A stretch of 64,000 nt of DNA, taken from Arachis hypogaea. Lineage: Eukaryota; Streptophyta; Magnoliopsida; Fabales; Fabaceae. Below the pieces are notes generated by a model, which was not told where the DNA came from, did not search any database, and saw only the letters and a program-made list of their open reading frames with translations. Numbering within the stretch: position 1 is the stretch's first letter; each line of letters opens with the position of its first letter. The stretch spans positions 51,465,987 through 51,529,986 of the forward strand of contig NC_092043.1 of assembly GCF_003086295.3 (NCBI RefSeq), given 5' to 3'. Shown here in pieces: positions 47,376-58,963 of this stretch. Made by a program: the position numbers and the translations under genes.

Positions 47376-47717
47376 TCACACTACTGTAATAAGTAGGGTG
47401 GCCAGGTACTCTTTTTCCTAACCACGAGGTTTTTTCCTAAGGAGGGTTTACTCGGGTAGGTTTTAACGAGGCCGACCATCCTACAAACCTTAAACATAAG
47501 GAACAATTTCAAATGCCATATATTCATTACACTATCCATTTATATCTCTACAAAAACTACGAATCAGCAAACATGAAAGTTGAAATCATAAAACATGTAC
47601 CAAAACAAACCCGAGACATAAGCTCGGAATAACAGTCAACAAAGTCGAAAACTAAAACCGACATCAGTATCTCCAAAATACAAAATACAAATTCCATCTA
47701 CTTCATAATACAGACAT

Positions 47718-49520
47718 TCAAAGAGGCGGTGGAACATTTTCATCATGGTCCTCGCCAGCCTCGTCCTGAACAAGCTTTCCGTTAATAACAATTTTCGTCA
47801 CATCAAGTTGACGAATGTCGAACTTAGGAGCAAATAGCGAAAACTGAGAAACAGCTCAGTCAAATCCCGAGGTAAACATTTTAATACCTTGATCCTCAAG
47901 CTCGTGAATACAAGCAGTCATCTCTCCTTTGGTCTTATCATTCTCTCTTATCTCGGCTTGAAGGGATCTGATCTGATCCTGAAGACGAGTAACTTCTCGT
48001 TCCTTCTCATTCAACTTCGAAGCAACATCAATAGCGGCATCCTCTTTCTCCTTCATCTTAGCAGCCAAGTCAATGATAACTCCTTCCTTCTCCTTAACTA
48101 AATGCTCCAAAGCAGCAAACTTATCAGCATCAACCTGCTCGGCTCCGAGCAGCTCAGTGGTACGACCAACACACAATAGACGAGCAGCAACAACCTGGCG
48201 ATAACAAACGTTACAAAAAAAAGAAGAAAAAAGAAAGAAGGAAAGAAAAGGAGGCGAAAGAGAGTTTACTTGAACGTATTTTCCTAAAGCAACCCAGCAC
48301 GGCGAGTGAGTACCATATCTCCAGGATATTGCGAAGCTCTATCAGAGAGCTCAGTTAGGGGAAATTGATCGCTCCACAAGGAATGAGCATTCGCCCCAGG
48401 GATGAAACCATGAAGCTTGCGTTGATGGTCAAAAACAGATGATGAGACCTCGACAGTAGCCTTACCCTCCGCAGAAAGCACTTCTAATGAATCATCAGGC
48501 ATATCCCTTTTTCTCTTTGAAGACACCGGTTGCGCAGCCGAAAAAGCAGCACCATCCTCACCAGCCTTGGGAAGCGCAGAAGCACTCGCACCTTTCTCCT
48601 TTTTCCTATCAAGGAAAGATTGAAGCCGAGACGAAGTCAGATGCGGAAGACGTCCTCCTGCGAACAAACACAAAACAAAGCAACATCAGTCTTCAAATGC
48701 CAAATTAACACTAAAAATACACATGTTTATTACCTATATAATTCCGCAACCCCTCCCCATCATTATCTTTTTCAAAACCCAACATCTTAGAGATCGAAAG
48801 GCATTCACCAGCAGCAAAATTCTTTACTAAAGAGTCAATAACCAAGTCCTCCTCTTCAGTTTTATAGGCCTCAAGAACTTGCATAGGCTCGGAACACCAG
48901 TAAAGCGGATATCTCTCTATCAGCTCGTCGTCAAGATAAAAAGGGTATTCCATTTCCACAGAACGGACTTTCACGAATAGGGATTTAAAGTTCTTAAAAG
49001 AAGATTTGTAAAGAAGAAATAAAGAACGCCCGGGAAAACTACTCAAACAAACCCATAAACCCTTCCGAACTCCCTTACATTGAAACAAAGAAAAGAAAAC
49101 CCCAAGAGAAGGGGGATATTCAAGAAAAGCCATCAAGCACTGATACGCTTTTAGAAATGCCTAAGAATTTGGGTGAAGTTGGGAAGGAGCGCAGTTGAGT
49201 TGGGTTAATACATCACATTCAAAAGAGGTAAAGGGAAACCTAACATGCAGTTCAGAGAAGTAAGGGGTATATATATAAAAATACTCTCAATCTCCTCTGC
49301 ACTCACAAACCCTATCCTCACTCGAGCAAGGGAGAAGTTCAATAGCAATGTCAAAGTCATTATTCGTCAATTTCATAGTGCGAAGCTCCCGAAGAGAGTC
49401 AGAACTACAGTACGAGAAAGCACGAGTTTTTACATCCTCATGAACCCAATGGTAAAAATAATATTTTCTAACCTCAACAACCTTTTGCTTCTCCTTCGAC
49501 TTTTCCCTCTCCATTACAGA
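47718..49520 (-). pseudogene. Antisense gene of the Tat element ('putative gypsy type transposon' domain and coiled coil)
   Basis: Transcribed opposite to pol, between pol and the 3' LTR. The first large exon (about 49520-48720) encodes YFYHWVHEDVKTRAFSYCS, CAPSQLHPNS, MAFLEYPPSLGVFFSLFQ, RKGLWVCLSSFPGRSLFLL and EYPFYLDDELIERYPLYW. This matches the domain that databases call Transposase_28/putative gypsy-type transposon. Two in-frame stops fall near 49267 and 49167. A donor at TATATAG|GTAATA (about 48735) and an acceptor before GGRLPHLTSSRLQSF (about 48660) give exon 2 (Lys/Arg-rich, SSKRKRD). A further exon near 48190-47718 is coiled coil (KEKEGVIIDLAAKMKEKED) and ends ENVPPPL, with one TGA near 47862. 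Such antisense genes are known in Tat-lineage elements. Their function is unknown. Confidence 0.75.
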
Positions 49521-49962
49521 CTACAATTTCGACAAAAAACAGAGAAAGAATAGAAGATGGAGGAAACGAAAAAAAGGAAAAATCTAACCTTTGGAAGTCA
49601 TTTTGCGGTCAAAATTAGAGTAAAAAGAGTGACTTTTCGAAGAAATCCCAAGAGGCAAGAATGATAAAAACCTATTACAACCCACTAACTAAGTGGGAAA
49701 ACAAAAAACAGAAACCGCTAAGTAACCAATGGTTAAAATCAGTTCAGTTACAGTCATTAAATGAAATAATGACAGCACATTTTCCTAAAATTATGGGGAA
49801 ACAACTCTTTTAAACTAATTAGTTAATCAACTTCTTTTTGAAAATGCAGTTTACAGGAATAAAGCAAACGCAGCGTTGAGTTTGGGGCTCCCTAGACCAA
49901 AAGCCGAGATATAGGCTATCTTAAAGCTCAACTTGCTAAACAACGAAACACCCGAGCAAGTC

Positions 49963-49976
49963 AAGCTTGGGGGCTA
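49963..49976 (+). promoter_or_regulatory. Polypurine tract
   Basis: AAGCTTGGGGGCTA directly precedes the 3' LTR, the position and G-run expected for plus-strand priming in Tat elements. Confidence 0.7.
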
Positions 49977-50380
49977 TGTACTGCACCTTACAAAATCAGA
50001 ACTAATACCCTATACCTCGGCCATGTCAGCCACGCAGAGAAGCAAGCAATCAACGGATAAACATGATAACAACCACTACTCAAGAATCTCGACTAAAACC
50101 GAGATCCACTCCAACAGATCGCAAAACAAAATTAAATCTAAATCTATAAAACAGCAGCCCCTGGATCAAATGACCACGGTGATAACAAATCATACACATA
50201 CAAGCTTCTTGTTCTTATATTGAAATATTCTCTACTAATTTGAGCGTCGGAGTCCTTTTTGTAGGTACTCCGCCCGGTTCATGTTCAAGTAAGGAGTCTT
50301 CCGTTGCAGGACAAGCCATTTTCTCCAGCAACACTCGGAATCCGACCTATAGCGCGGAGACGTGTATCCTTGCCAGAACA
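49977..50380 (+). repeat. 3' LTR of the Tat-type element
   Basis: 404 bp, TGTACTGCACC to CCAGAACA, collinear with the 5' LTR. The TATA box is conserved (ATCTATAAAACAG). Confidence 0.95.
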
Positions 50381-50385
50381 GTTAT

Positions 50386-51329
50386 CATTAAACTCAATAA
50401 ATTAAGAATAAAATCTCATTCTGACCCTTGACAATTTTATAAAATTTCTACCCATTTCTTAAAAAAAAATTAATATCATCGCAATCCTTATTCATCATTT
50501 TCATTGGACATTTTAGTTCTTGTGTAAAATGTTTCGGCAAAACGAGGCGGCAACATTCTTACGTGTCACGTAACTTTTTACGTGTCCGTCACAGTTTTTT
50601 CGAAATCGTTTATCCCTTAATTTACTTTTTTTTTCCAGACAATTAAAACCTCAAAGATTCTGAAACGGGACTCTTAAACCCCTATTAATTTTATATAAGA
50701 TACTTAAAACTACAAACATTATAAACTTAGGTCTACATAGCACCTGTAGCTGGCTGGACTGGTTGCTACTGTCCTGATAAATTATCAGTAGCCTCAATAA
50801 TTTGTGTTTCTTTCTCTGTTGTTGCTAGTTGGGATTCTTTGGAGCTCCTTTGCATATTTTGCATAATTAATAAGAGAAAAAAAATTTTTAAACGCCCTGA
50901 CGATTATTTCAAAAGACAATGAAATCCTATTAGTCCCTCTATTAATATTTTCTCTCTGTATTGACAAATTCGTTTTTGTTGAGAGTTTCGTTATTTTTTA
51001 AAGATAATTGTTAATATCGTTTAATTTTTTATATTTTTTGTTACCTTTTTTAAATACATTAGCTAAATTTTCAATGTAAAATTAATAAATATTTAGTAAT
51101 TTTTAAATTATTTTAAATTATAAAAATTAAATAGAAGATATATTAATAATTAAAATATCATAGAAATATATTTTAAAGAGAGATCATTAACAAAAAGACT
51201 AATCAATCACATAAAGTGTAATATTAAGAGGCGAAAGGTTTCTTTTTTTCTGTCCGCCTCAAAGTTCTTCGAAAAAATTATCAAAAGCCGGAATGAGTAT
51301 CCACCCTAATAATAATAACGTTAAAAAAG
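50386..51329. other. Intergenic DNA with a possible MULE-MITE end
   Basis: The segment from about 50405 (AAATCTCATTCTGACCCTTG, ACAATTTTATAAAATTTCTA) resembles the TIR of the element at 1291-2350. No matching opposite end was found. Otherwise AT-rich without a gene. Confidence 0.45.
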
Positions 51330-51684
51330 CAATGGAGTCTTGTTGAATGAATCAGAATTGAGAGTCGACAGTCTCCAGTACATACTAAAGAACACAAGGG
51401 TTACACCCAATTCCATTAAATAAATTTCTAACGCAAAGCTCATTAAAGTCATATTCAACTAAAAAGATGAGAAGGGCCGTGACATGACCTCCACTTATCG
51501 TAAAAACTAGCCCATCCATGCTTACAAGGAGAGAACAAAAGCGTCACAAGCAAGCAGAGCAGCTACAACCATGTCATCAAACGCCATTCTATAGCAATGG
51601 CACCAGGAACCTTTATCAATCCTTCATCACAGACGGAGACCAGTTAGTCAAAGACCCCGCCATGGGATACATTTTCAGCAACAA
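51330..51684 (-). other. EB1 3' UTR / 3' flank
   Basis: Sequence downstream of the EB1 stop, part of which is duplicated at 39168-39391. Its conservation there supports it being transcribed or at least part of the ancestral gene unit. The poly(A) site was not located. Confidence 0.55.
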
Positions 51685-54600
51685 TCAGGCTTTGGTTTCT
51701 TCCTTAGCTGCAGCTTCTTCATCTGCAGCTTCAGCTTCCTCTTCATCGTCAGCAGCATTGAAGTTTTCGTTAAGGTAATCCTGGGCTTCATCTAGTGCTG
51801 ATTCCTTTGTATCAGTAGCATACAAAATCTTCCTAATTGCTACAGACATCTGAATATAAAAGATGGAGCAAATTAAGGTTTATTTAACGATCCCTGATGT
51901 TTAAATAGTTTATGATTCCCCATTATCTTCGGTTATTTTGGATTGCTAATCAATATTTTAGGTACAGATTCAAAAGAAAAAGAGAGTAAAACTGAAAGCG
52001 GTTTCAAATACCAATACATAACACCATTATTCAACCCTATTATACCAGTGTGAAAAATACAGCTTCAATAAGGTAGAAATGGATTATGAACATTGGCATA
52101 TTTAAATCAGTGGTAGAAACACAAGAAGGTATACATAGAGGTAGAAAACAATAGTGAAGTTGCAAAGTTTAACAAAAAACTTTCTCTTTGTCCAGAGATA
52201 CAAACTTATAACTCAAGGAGGACTAACCATACCTTATCCACTCCACAAATCAAACAAGTCAACTATAAATGAAAGAACTTCCACAAATAAAAAATAAGAG
52301 TTAAATTGCCAATGTCAAAACTAGAAATCTTAAAGCAAGAACTTCCAATGTGAAAATTAAGTGAAAGAAAACGATTAACTAAATCACAACAATGGAATAT
52401 GATATATTCCTGAATCACACAGAAGTTAGACATAATCAAAAGCATACTTCAAGATGGAAAAAGCCTCTCCCCATCCAATGTGAATAAAAATAAATACCCC
52501 ATAAGCTTTCATCAAAATTCTTACAGGATCATTCTCCACTTCGGCAGCTTGACAAAGAATTTCTATATCCCTTAGTTTTGCAAAGTAAAAGTCTCTTTCT
52601 TTTTCCAAGAGATCCATCGAGAGATTGAGATCAGTAACCTGAGAAATAGAAGACAGAAGATAGGTGACTTAGACAACGAAAGCATAGGAATGCGATATAC
52701 TATCAGAGGCAAGCACAAAGAAAATCAACAATGTCTGCATAAAATACACACAAATAACAATTTTCCAACAACTTCTTCAGCTACATAATATCTGACTAGA
52801 ATTCAGTTATGATCAAAAGCTTAAAAGAGAATTATGCTATATGTCATGTCTACTCCAATGCAAAGCTGTTGACCATTTTAGTGTGCCTCCTTGGTCACAT
52901 TTCTTATTCCCAATATATCCCTAGCCACGCTAAATTAGAGAAGTTACAGAGATTAAAGGAGTAAAAGAAAAGCAAGAAAGTTGTTCACTTCAATTCAAAA
53001 CACAAACTATATTAAATATTTAAATTATAATGATGTTTAGAAAAAAGTGGATTGGTAGGCACTGAATTGTAAACATCAATAAAAATACATTTCTGAATTA
53101 TAAATTTATAATTGAGAAAAATAAAATGTGGATTTCTATCAATCACTAGTTCTATAATTGTCACATGCACAGAGAATGTAATGATCATACATTCATACCT
53201 GCTTAGACAATGCTTCAATTTCTGAAGAATTAGGCCCACCTGCTCCTCTGCTTGACTTTGATTGCTTGGGAACTACAGGAAAAAAAAAAAGGCAAAAACC
53301 CAGAAAGTGAGAAGAAAAATAGAGTAACAAACCAAGGACATGCATCTCGAAAAGTGCAGCATGATTGAGGATTGAGGTCACGAAAAAGCCAACCAGAGAT
53401 TCTATTGGGACCCAGCATATCGCCTGAACCAGTATTATAGATAGCACTTGTTTGTAGGTATTTTGAGCTCTTCAGAATTTTAGAATTTCCACCCTTTCCA
53501 CCCTTACACCTACGCTCCACAGGATTATAATTCCTACACACAAAAGGGAAAGTATGTGATCAAATGATACAGCACAGTACTTGAAAATATGTGCAATTGC
53601 ATGTGGAAAAATTAGTTAACATATCCATTTGACAAGTGTCTTACAATAGTTTCGGGTCAAATGTCATAACTTAAGTAATCCTACAATTAATATAGAACCA
53701 TTGATAACCAAAGTTCCTTAGAGGATGGTAAGGGTGAGTAGCATACTCATTCATAATGCCGCCATTCACAGAATCGCAGTATCGTTTCAGCCATTGTAGA
53801 AACTCTAAGTTGTCCAAAGGTCGACCTTTAACTAGCCTGTTAACTTCAATATGCTGCCACATGGTAGTCAACCCAGCCCATTATATGCAAACATAAATAA
53901 TTCATTATGACAGTATTTTCTACTGCTAGTTTTCAACCTGAAATAAAGTAATACTCTGAAAATACATTCAACATTTAACATTCACACCCTTTTTACAAAA
54001 CTAATTCAACCAATGAAATTGAGATTGAGCATCTAACATTATGAAATCATTACATCACATATGGATTTAGCAAGCAAGATAATCATTCAAAAATGTAGTT
54101 CACAAGTAGGGTCACCATGATGACGTAAATTGAGGTATAGAAGAAAAGAGAGGGACAAAATAAATAAATAAGTAAATAAATAAATAAAGGCATTCTCACT
54201 AAAATGGATTTAGAATGTAACCACACCATTAAGTCTAATTAGAAGTCATGTTAAAACTTTACTGGTGGGATATCATACCATTGAAAGTTTGAAACCATAA
54301 ACAAGAGATGATGATTTAGAAATTACAAAACTTTAGTTACAATTCCTAGCCAAGCTGTATTGAAACTTGAAAGTACTTGGTAAGTTGGTATTATATACCA
54401 AGTAGCATTCATCATTCATATACCTGGTTCGATATGTTTACAGTTAGGGGTGTTCAAATAAACCAATTTGCTATGTGAAAAAGTGATTTGGTGTGATTTT
54501 CAAAACGATTATAAACCATTTATAATGGTTTGGTACAGTTTCACATCAGTTTTCCCAAAAACCACACCATGAATACATCGAGTTACAGAAACTATTTACA

Positions 54601-55316
54601 CGCAACATGCTTAAGAATGTGATATTGGGACAGGGAGAAACAGATACTTTATCAATTTTCAGCTTGTTGAACACTTCCTGCAGAATTTTGTAATTCTGAA
54701 TCATATCATATTCTGTCTTTGCGTCAAAATTCACCTAGAATAAAAGCCCAAATTTAGAAAGTTAATCTTAAAGGAAAAAATTAAAAAATAAAATAAAAAA
54801 TCAAGAGAGAAGAAAAGAATATATAAAGCAAATTCATATTTCACCTTGTGCATTGGAACAACCCCTGGATATGTCATATCCATTATCTGACATTGTACAG
54901 CTCCAGATGCAGCCTAGCCAAGAGCATAAGCACATAAACAGGCTAAAACAGGCTTATAAAATAAGCAACTGATACGATAAGACATTAACAAATCAAGTAA
55001 TTCATTATCAGTCAATCGATATTTCAAGATTCCATGCATCAAAATCCTCTTAAGCTTTAATTATTCTACCTCATTCGGAATATCATCTTAATAAAACCTC
55101 AATCCTTGCGGTTCTTGCAGAAAGAGACAAAGGTCTCTCAAAAAGTAAAGCAAACTCATTTCTGAATTTTGAGAACAAAATGAAAAGAGGAGGTTGCAGG
55201 GGCAATACTTCCTCAATGCGAGAGAGGTTAAGTTGAAGGCGGTTGTTGATCCAAGTGAGAATATCGTTTCTGCCGACAAAATAAGCGCTATCCATAATGC
55301 CGATACTCGTCGCCAT
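51685..55316 (-). CDS. EB1: EB1 microtubule plus-end-tracking protein (EB1A/B type), eight exons
   Basis: Minus-strand exons are 55316-55209, 54913-54845, 54734-54648, 53853-53747, 53533-53394, 53272-53199, 52638-52525 and 51849-51685, with GT/AG borders, consistent phases and 287 residues (plant EB1A/B are about 275-295). The N-terminal calponin-homology domain (residues 1-120) binds microtubule ends: [92 protein letters not shown] basic Ser/Gly-rich linker follows ([16 protein letters not shown]). The EB homology coiled coil is [20 protein letters not shown], then [17 protein letters not shown] and IRKILYAT. The tail is Ala/Glu-rich ([19 protein letters not shown]) and lacks the EEY/F end of animal EB1, as is usual in plants. 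The start is the Met of MATSIG. An in-frame upstream alternative codon is not supported. It appears intact. The exon 5 donor (CTCTG|GTTGGC) is weak. Confidence 0.94.
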
Positions 55317-55880
55317 TTTCCACCCCAAAAAAAAAACAAACAAGAAGAACAAGAACGCCAGCAGCGAAAAGGGAAAGAGGATATATGAAAAATTGAAAAT
55401 GGATAATTGACAAGATTAAGGATAAAGGAATACGATAGTTGTGATGGGTAAATTGTCAGAACAAAGTTCACTTTTTTATTTTTGATATTGGAAAAAATAT
55501 GGAATATAACAAGATTATCGGATTATAAGAGTGTGGGGCTTTTCGCGGATGGGGTGATGGCCGTGATAAAGAAATTGGACATGATTTGAAGTCTAATAAA
55601 TCAGTAATAGAATGATTCGATTACAAATCAGACCGATTGATTTGCGTCCGAGCCATGTATTAAGTATACATGTTGTTGAGCCTTCTATTTGTATATTCTC
55701 CAAATTGAATACCTCATTTTTCAATTTTTCATTTTTGTTCTAATTTTTATACTTTAACTTCATCTTCGCTTTTATTTTCTTCCATTGATGAAATGAAATC
55801 GGACTTTTAAAACACGTCAATTATCCGAACTCCACGTTACTAATTATCCATCTTAATTATATAAATTTTTACTTTTAAAT
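55317..55880. other. EB1 upstream region
   Basis: Probable promoter and 5' UTR of EB1 (minus strand), then AT-rich spacer. No further gene. Confidence 0.5.
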
Positions 55881-55885
55881 ATTTT

Positions 55886-56470
55886 GATTCAATTAAAATA
55901 ATAGTTATAATGTTAAAGATTAAAAATTTATTATAGTAATAATATTAGATATTAGTGTAGTAATAATTTTTAAAATATTTTGATTTAACTAAAATATTAA
56001 TGATAATATTAGAGATTAGTTATTTATTATGGTGATAATATTAGAGATTAGTGTAATAATAACTTTTAATTATTTTAATTTAATTAAAATAATTTTAAAA
56101 ATTAGTAGTAATAAATTATAGTAATAATATTAGAGATTAGTGTAATAATAATTTTTATTAAGATTATGAATATATGATAATAAATTAATTATTGTTATTA
56201 AAATGTGTTGGTATGATAATGAAATAAAATAATTAATATTAATTATTATTAATAAATATATTGTAATAATAATTCTTATTAAGATTACACTCGTGTGATA
56301 ATATCTTAATTATTATAAGAATATAGTAATAATTTTTATTAAGATTATACGTGTGATAATAAATAAATTAATTAGTATTAATTGTTAATAATAAATAAAT
56401 TTATTGTAGTAATAATTTTTATTAAGATTTAGGTACGATAATAAAATAATTATTATGAGTATAATATAGA
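55886..56470. repeat. AT-rich tandem repeats, about 94-bp period
   Basis: Three imperfect copies begin near 55886, 55980 and 56075, each with TTAATTAAAATA(A), TAATAATATTAGAGATTAGT and GTAATAATAA-type segments. They continue into four spaced copies of TAATAATTTTTATTAAGATT (about 56145-56430). Very low GC. Confidence 0.7.
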
Positions 56471-56648
56471 AGATATATAAAAATAATTGAATTAATTATT
56501 TTTATTATGAGTATAATAATATAAATATTTAATAAAGGATCAATGATTTATTATTGTGTGTTCTTAGAATATAATAGAATAATTACTTGAGATTGTTTGT
56601 TATGTGTTGAAAGCGTAAATATTAGAATAGAATAGTTACTTAATTAAT

Positions 56649-56649
56649 A

Positions 56650-56692
<43 letters not shown>
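56649..56692. repeat. (ATT)n microsatellite
   Basis: A trinucleotide ATT run of about 44 bp. Confidence 0.95.
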
Positions 56693-56819
56693 GATTGTGT
56701 GTTAATATGATTATATTTTACTGGTTATTTGATAATGAAAATTTGATTCTGTTAAATTTAATTTGTTAATTAAATAAGGTTATATTTGTTTAATGTGGTC
56801 TATGGTTACGTTTTGTAGG

Positions 56820-58563
56820 ATTTATGAATGTTGTAATGTCACCACTACTTACCGCCGGATCCGTACAATCAAATTGTGGAGGAACATTTACGGGAGACTG
56901 ATTTTTATCACGTTTTTTGAATCAGAATTGTCCGATGTCAATCGGCATTGGTTAATGCTCTGATCGAGAGATGGCATCATGAGACTCACACATTCTATTT
57001 TTGGTTGGTGAGTGTGCTGTGACGCTGGAGGACGTGGCGATAATTCTTGGTCTTCCGACGAATAGTTTGTCAGTTAGAGGACCGACACTCAATAGTTATG
57101 AGGGTTAGAGGGTGAATGCTTGGATCAATTTGGTGTTGCACCTAGAAAGATAGAGTGTAGAGAAAGCTTTATCAAGTTGACGTGGTTTTGAAGACTGAAA
57201 GATCGTTTAGTGTTGGCTGATGATATTCACATTTAGAGGTACGTGAAATGACACATAATATTATTTGGGACCATTATGTTTGGAGATAAGTCTGGGGCAG
57301 GGGTGCACTGGAAGTTTCAGCCGTTACTCCATAACTTTGCTGGGATCATACAATTTAGTTGGGGATCGGCATGCCCGACAGAGCGTTGTGTAGGGCAACT
57401 CGTGTCGACTGCAAGGAGATTGATCGTCCACTGACACTTTTGTTTACCTGGGCTTGGATCCATCTATCATATCTTGCGTCGATTCATGTCAATCCTCGAC
57501 TATTTCCGATTGTAAACAGATAGATTTAATTATTATCTGCTTTAAAAAATTGTAGTACGCTGTATTTTAAATGTGATTGATAAAAGTTAATTAACAAATT
57601 GTCTGATGTCAGGTGGCGTAACTAGGAGCGTGCCGATCGGCCTTACATATATCGTAGTCTTTCTCACTTTAGGAAAGCATTGGATGATCTGCAAGAAGGA
57701 CATGTATGTTGTAATAAAGAAGTATTTGTATTTGTTTAGCTGTATGAGTATTTGGTGTGTAATCCTCCATTACTTGCATAATGTGTACAATTTGTTTGGG
57801 AGGCTTATGCAATTGGTCGCATTGATCCAGATGTGATTCCTTTTGACATCTGTCAGCATTCGATTATTTGGAGTGCCATAGTTTTGTTTATATCATGTTC
57901 TTGTCGAGCACATGGTGCCCTCACAACATCGTCTAGATATTTACATGCATTGGTACCGAGGTACATATGGTGATTACTTGCATCTGTCATATCTCGTATT
58001 GCAAGAGAATTAGGAGGGTGATCCTGTTCATAATCAGGAGAATCAACAAGCACAACCATCACCACTGCCACCACAATCGCCACTGCAACAGCCACCGCCA
58101 CCGCCACAGACACAATCACAGCAAAAGCCTGAGCAATTCACACTATATATTCCTGACACGCATTTTGTGGATTATTTTACACTACCATTCCCATTACATC
58201 AACAGTATTGGAGTGTTCCGCAACAAGAATAGGGGAACATGGTTCGTTTAGCCAACTGTTTGGATTCATGGCTCCTGTGTTAGGTTACTCACATCCCGCC
58301 AACCGGAAGGCCCAGCCGAGTAGTATTGCTCCAGGTAGATTGTCATTGGATATGATACCTCAACCTCGCACTTCCTCTTGTAATTCCGGAGGTAGACTTT
58401 CTGCTGACTCGAATAGGAGTGATGATGCCACGAGGGGGATCATACAGAGCGGAAACTCACGTCGTATTCCGATGGGTCTAATTCAGAAGAGCAACCAGGC
58501 AGTTGAAGATGAGGATGAGGATGCAGATGATGCTGATGATGATGACGGTGATGGTTCAGATGA
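56820..58563 (+). pseudogene. Plant mobile domain (PMD / MAIN-like) pseudogene
   Basis: Plus-strand fragments follow the plant mobile domain order: PYNQIVEEHLRETDFYHVF, NALIERWHHETHTFYF, then GECAVTLEDVAIILGLPTN (57010-57065), VNAWINLVLHLER, and FVWEAYAIGRIDPDVIPFDI (near 57795-57855). A Pro/Gln-rich stretch (58040-58110), YIPDTHFVDYFTLP, FSQLFGFMAPVLGYSHPANR and an acidic tail (58500-58560) follow. These are typical of transposon-borne PMD proteins that also have host relatives (MAIN/MAIL, silencing and meristem maintenance). Stops and shifts occur throughout the first half. It ends abruptly at a junction with a MULE fragment in the opposite orientation. Confidence 0.75.
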
Positions 58564-58963
58564 TGGTCTACTTGAAATTCACCATAGTCACACCGTTGTC
58601 GATGTAGGTCCACTGCATATTCCACATCACTGGGACACTCACGGACTTCGAATACCTCATTCAATCTGTCAAAGCAACTAATTTAGATGTTGTCCGCTGA
58701 TTCGCATGCAATTTGGAGGTCACAAGCTCAGATAACACATGTTCTGCATTAATACAAGCCTCAACCTCGACTCTTTTACGGGTGAACAATTCATTAAGCC
58801 TGTAAAATGTTGCCTTAACAAGTGCAATGACTGAAATATTACACGCCTCTTTCAGTATCGAGTTGATGCATTCCACTAGATTAGTAGTCATATAACCCCA
58901 TCGGTGTCTCCCATTAAATGCCAACGCATACTGCTCAAGTGGAATCCGATCTAACCTGAACCC
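58564..58963 (-). pseudogene. MULE (MuDR-type) transposase 3' half, truncated on both sides
   Basis: The minus strand reads GFRLDRIPLEQYALAFNG, HRWGYMTTNLVECINSILKE, ALVKATFYRLNELFTRKR. After a frameshift near 58670-58690 it continues DRLNEVFEVRECPSDVEYAV, DLHRQRCDYGEFQVD. This is the region between the DDE core and the SWIM zinc finger of plant MuDR transposases. The SWIM motif is cut after its first part, and its second Cys is Tyr. At the high-coordinate end the homology stops exactly where the 10-bp repeat array begins. Confidence 0.85.

Larger units (their letters stand above)
41800..50380 (+). mobile_element. Complete Ty3/gypsy retrotransposon, Tat-type, coding-inactive
   Basis: LTRs lie at 41800-42204 and 49977-50380, with the perfect TSD GTTAT (41795-41799, 50381-50385). 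The order is LTR, primer-binding site, gag, protease, reverse transcriptase, RNase H, second archaeal-type RNase H, integrase, a 2.6-kb region with an antisense gene, a polypurine tract and the 3' LTR. The second RNase H and the antisense gene mark the Tat lineage. By eye the LTRs differ at about 21 positions plus one indel (about 5%), mostly transitions. Nonsense codons and frameshifts in every domain mean it cannot be autonomous. It lies between the glutaredoxin-like gene and EB1. Confidence 0.95.
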
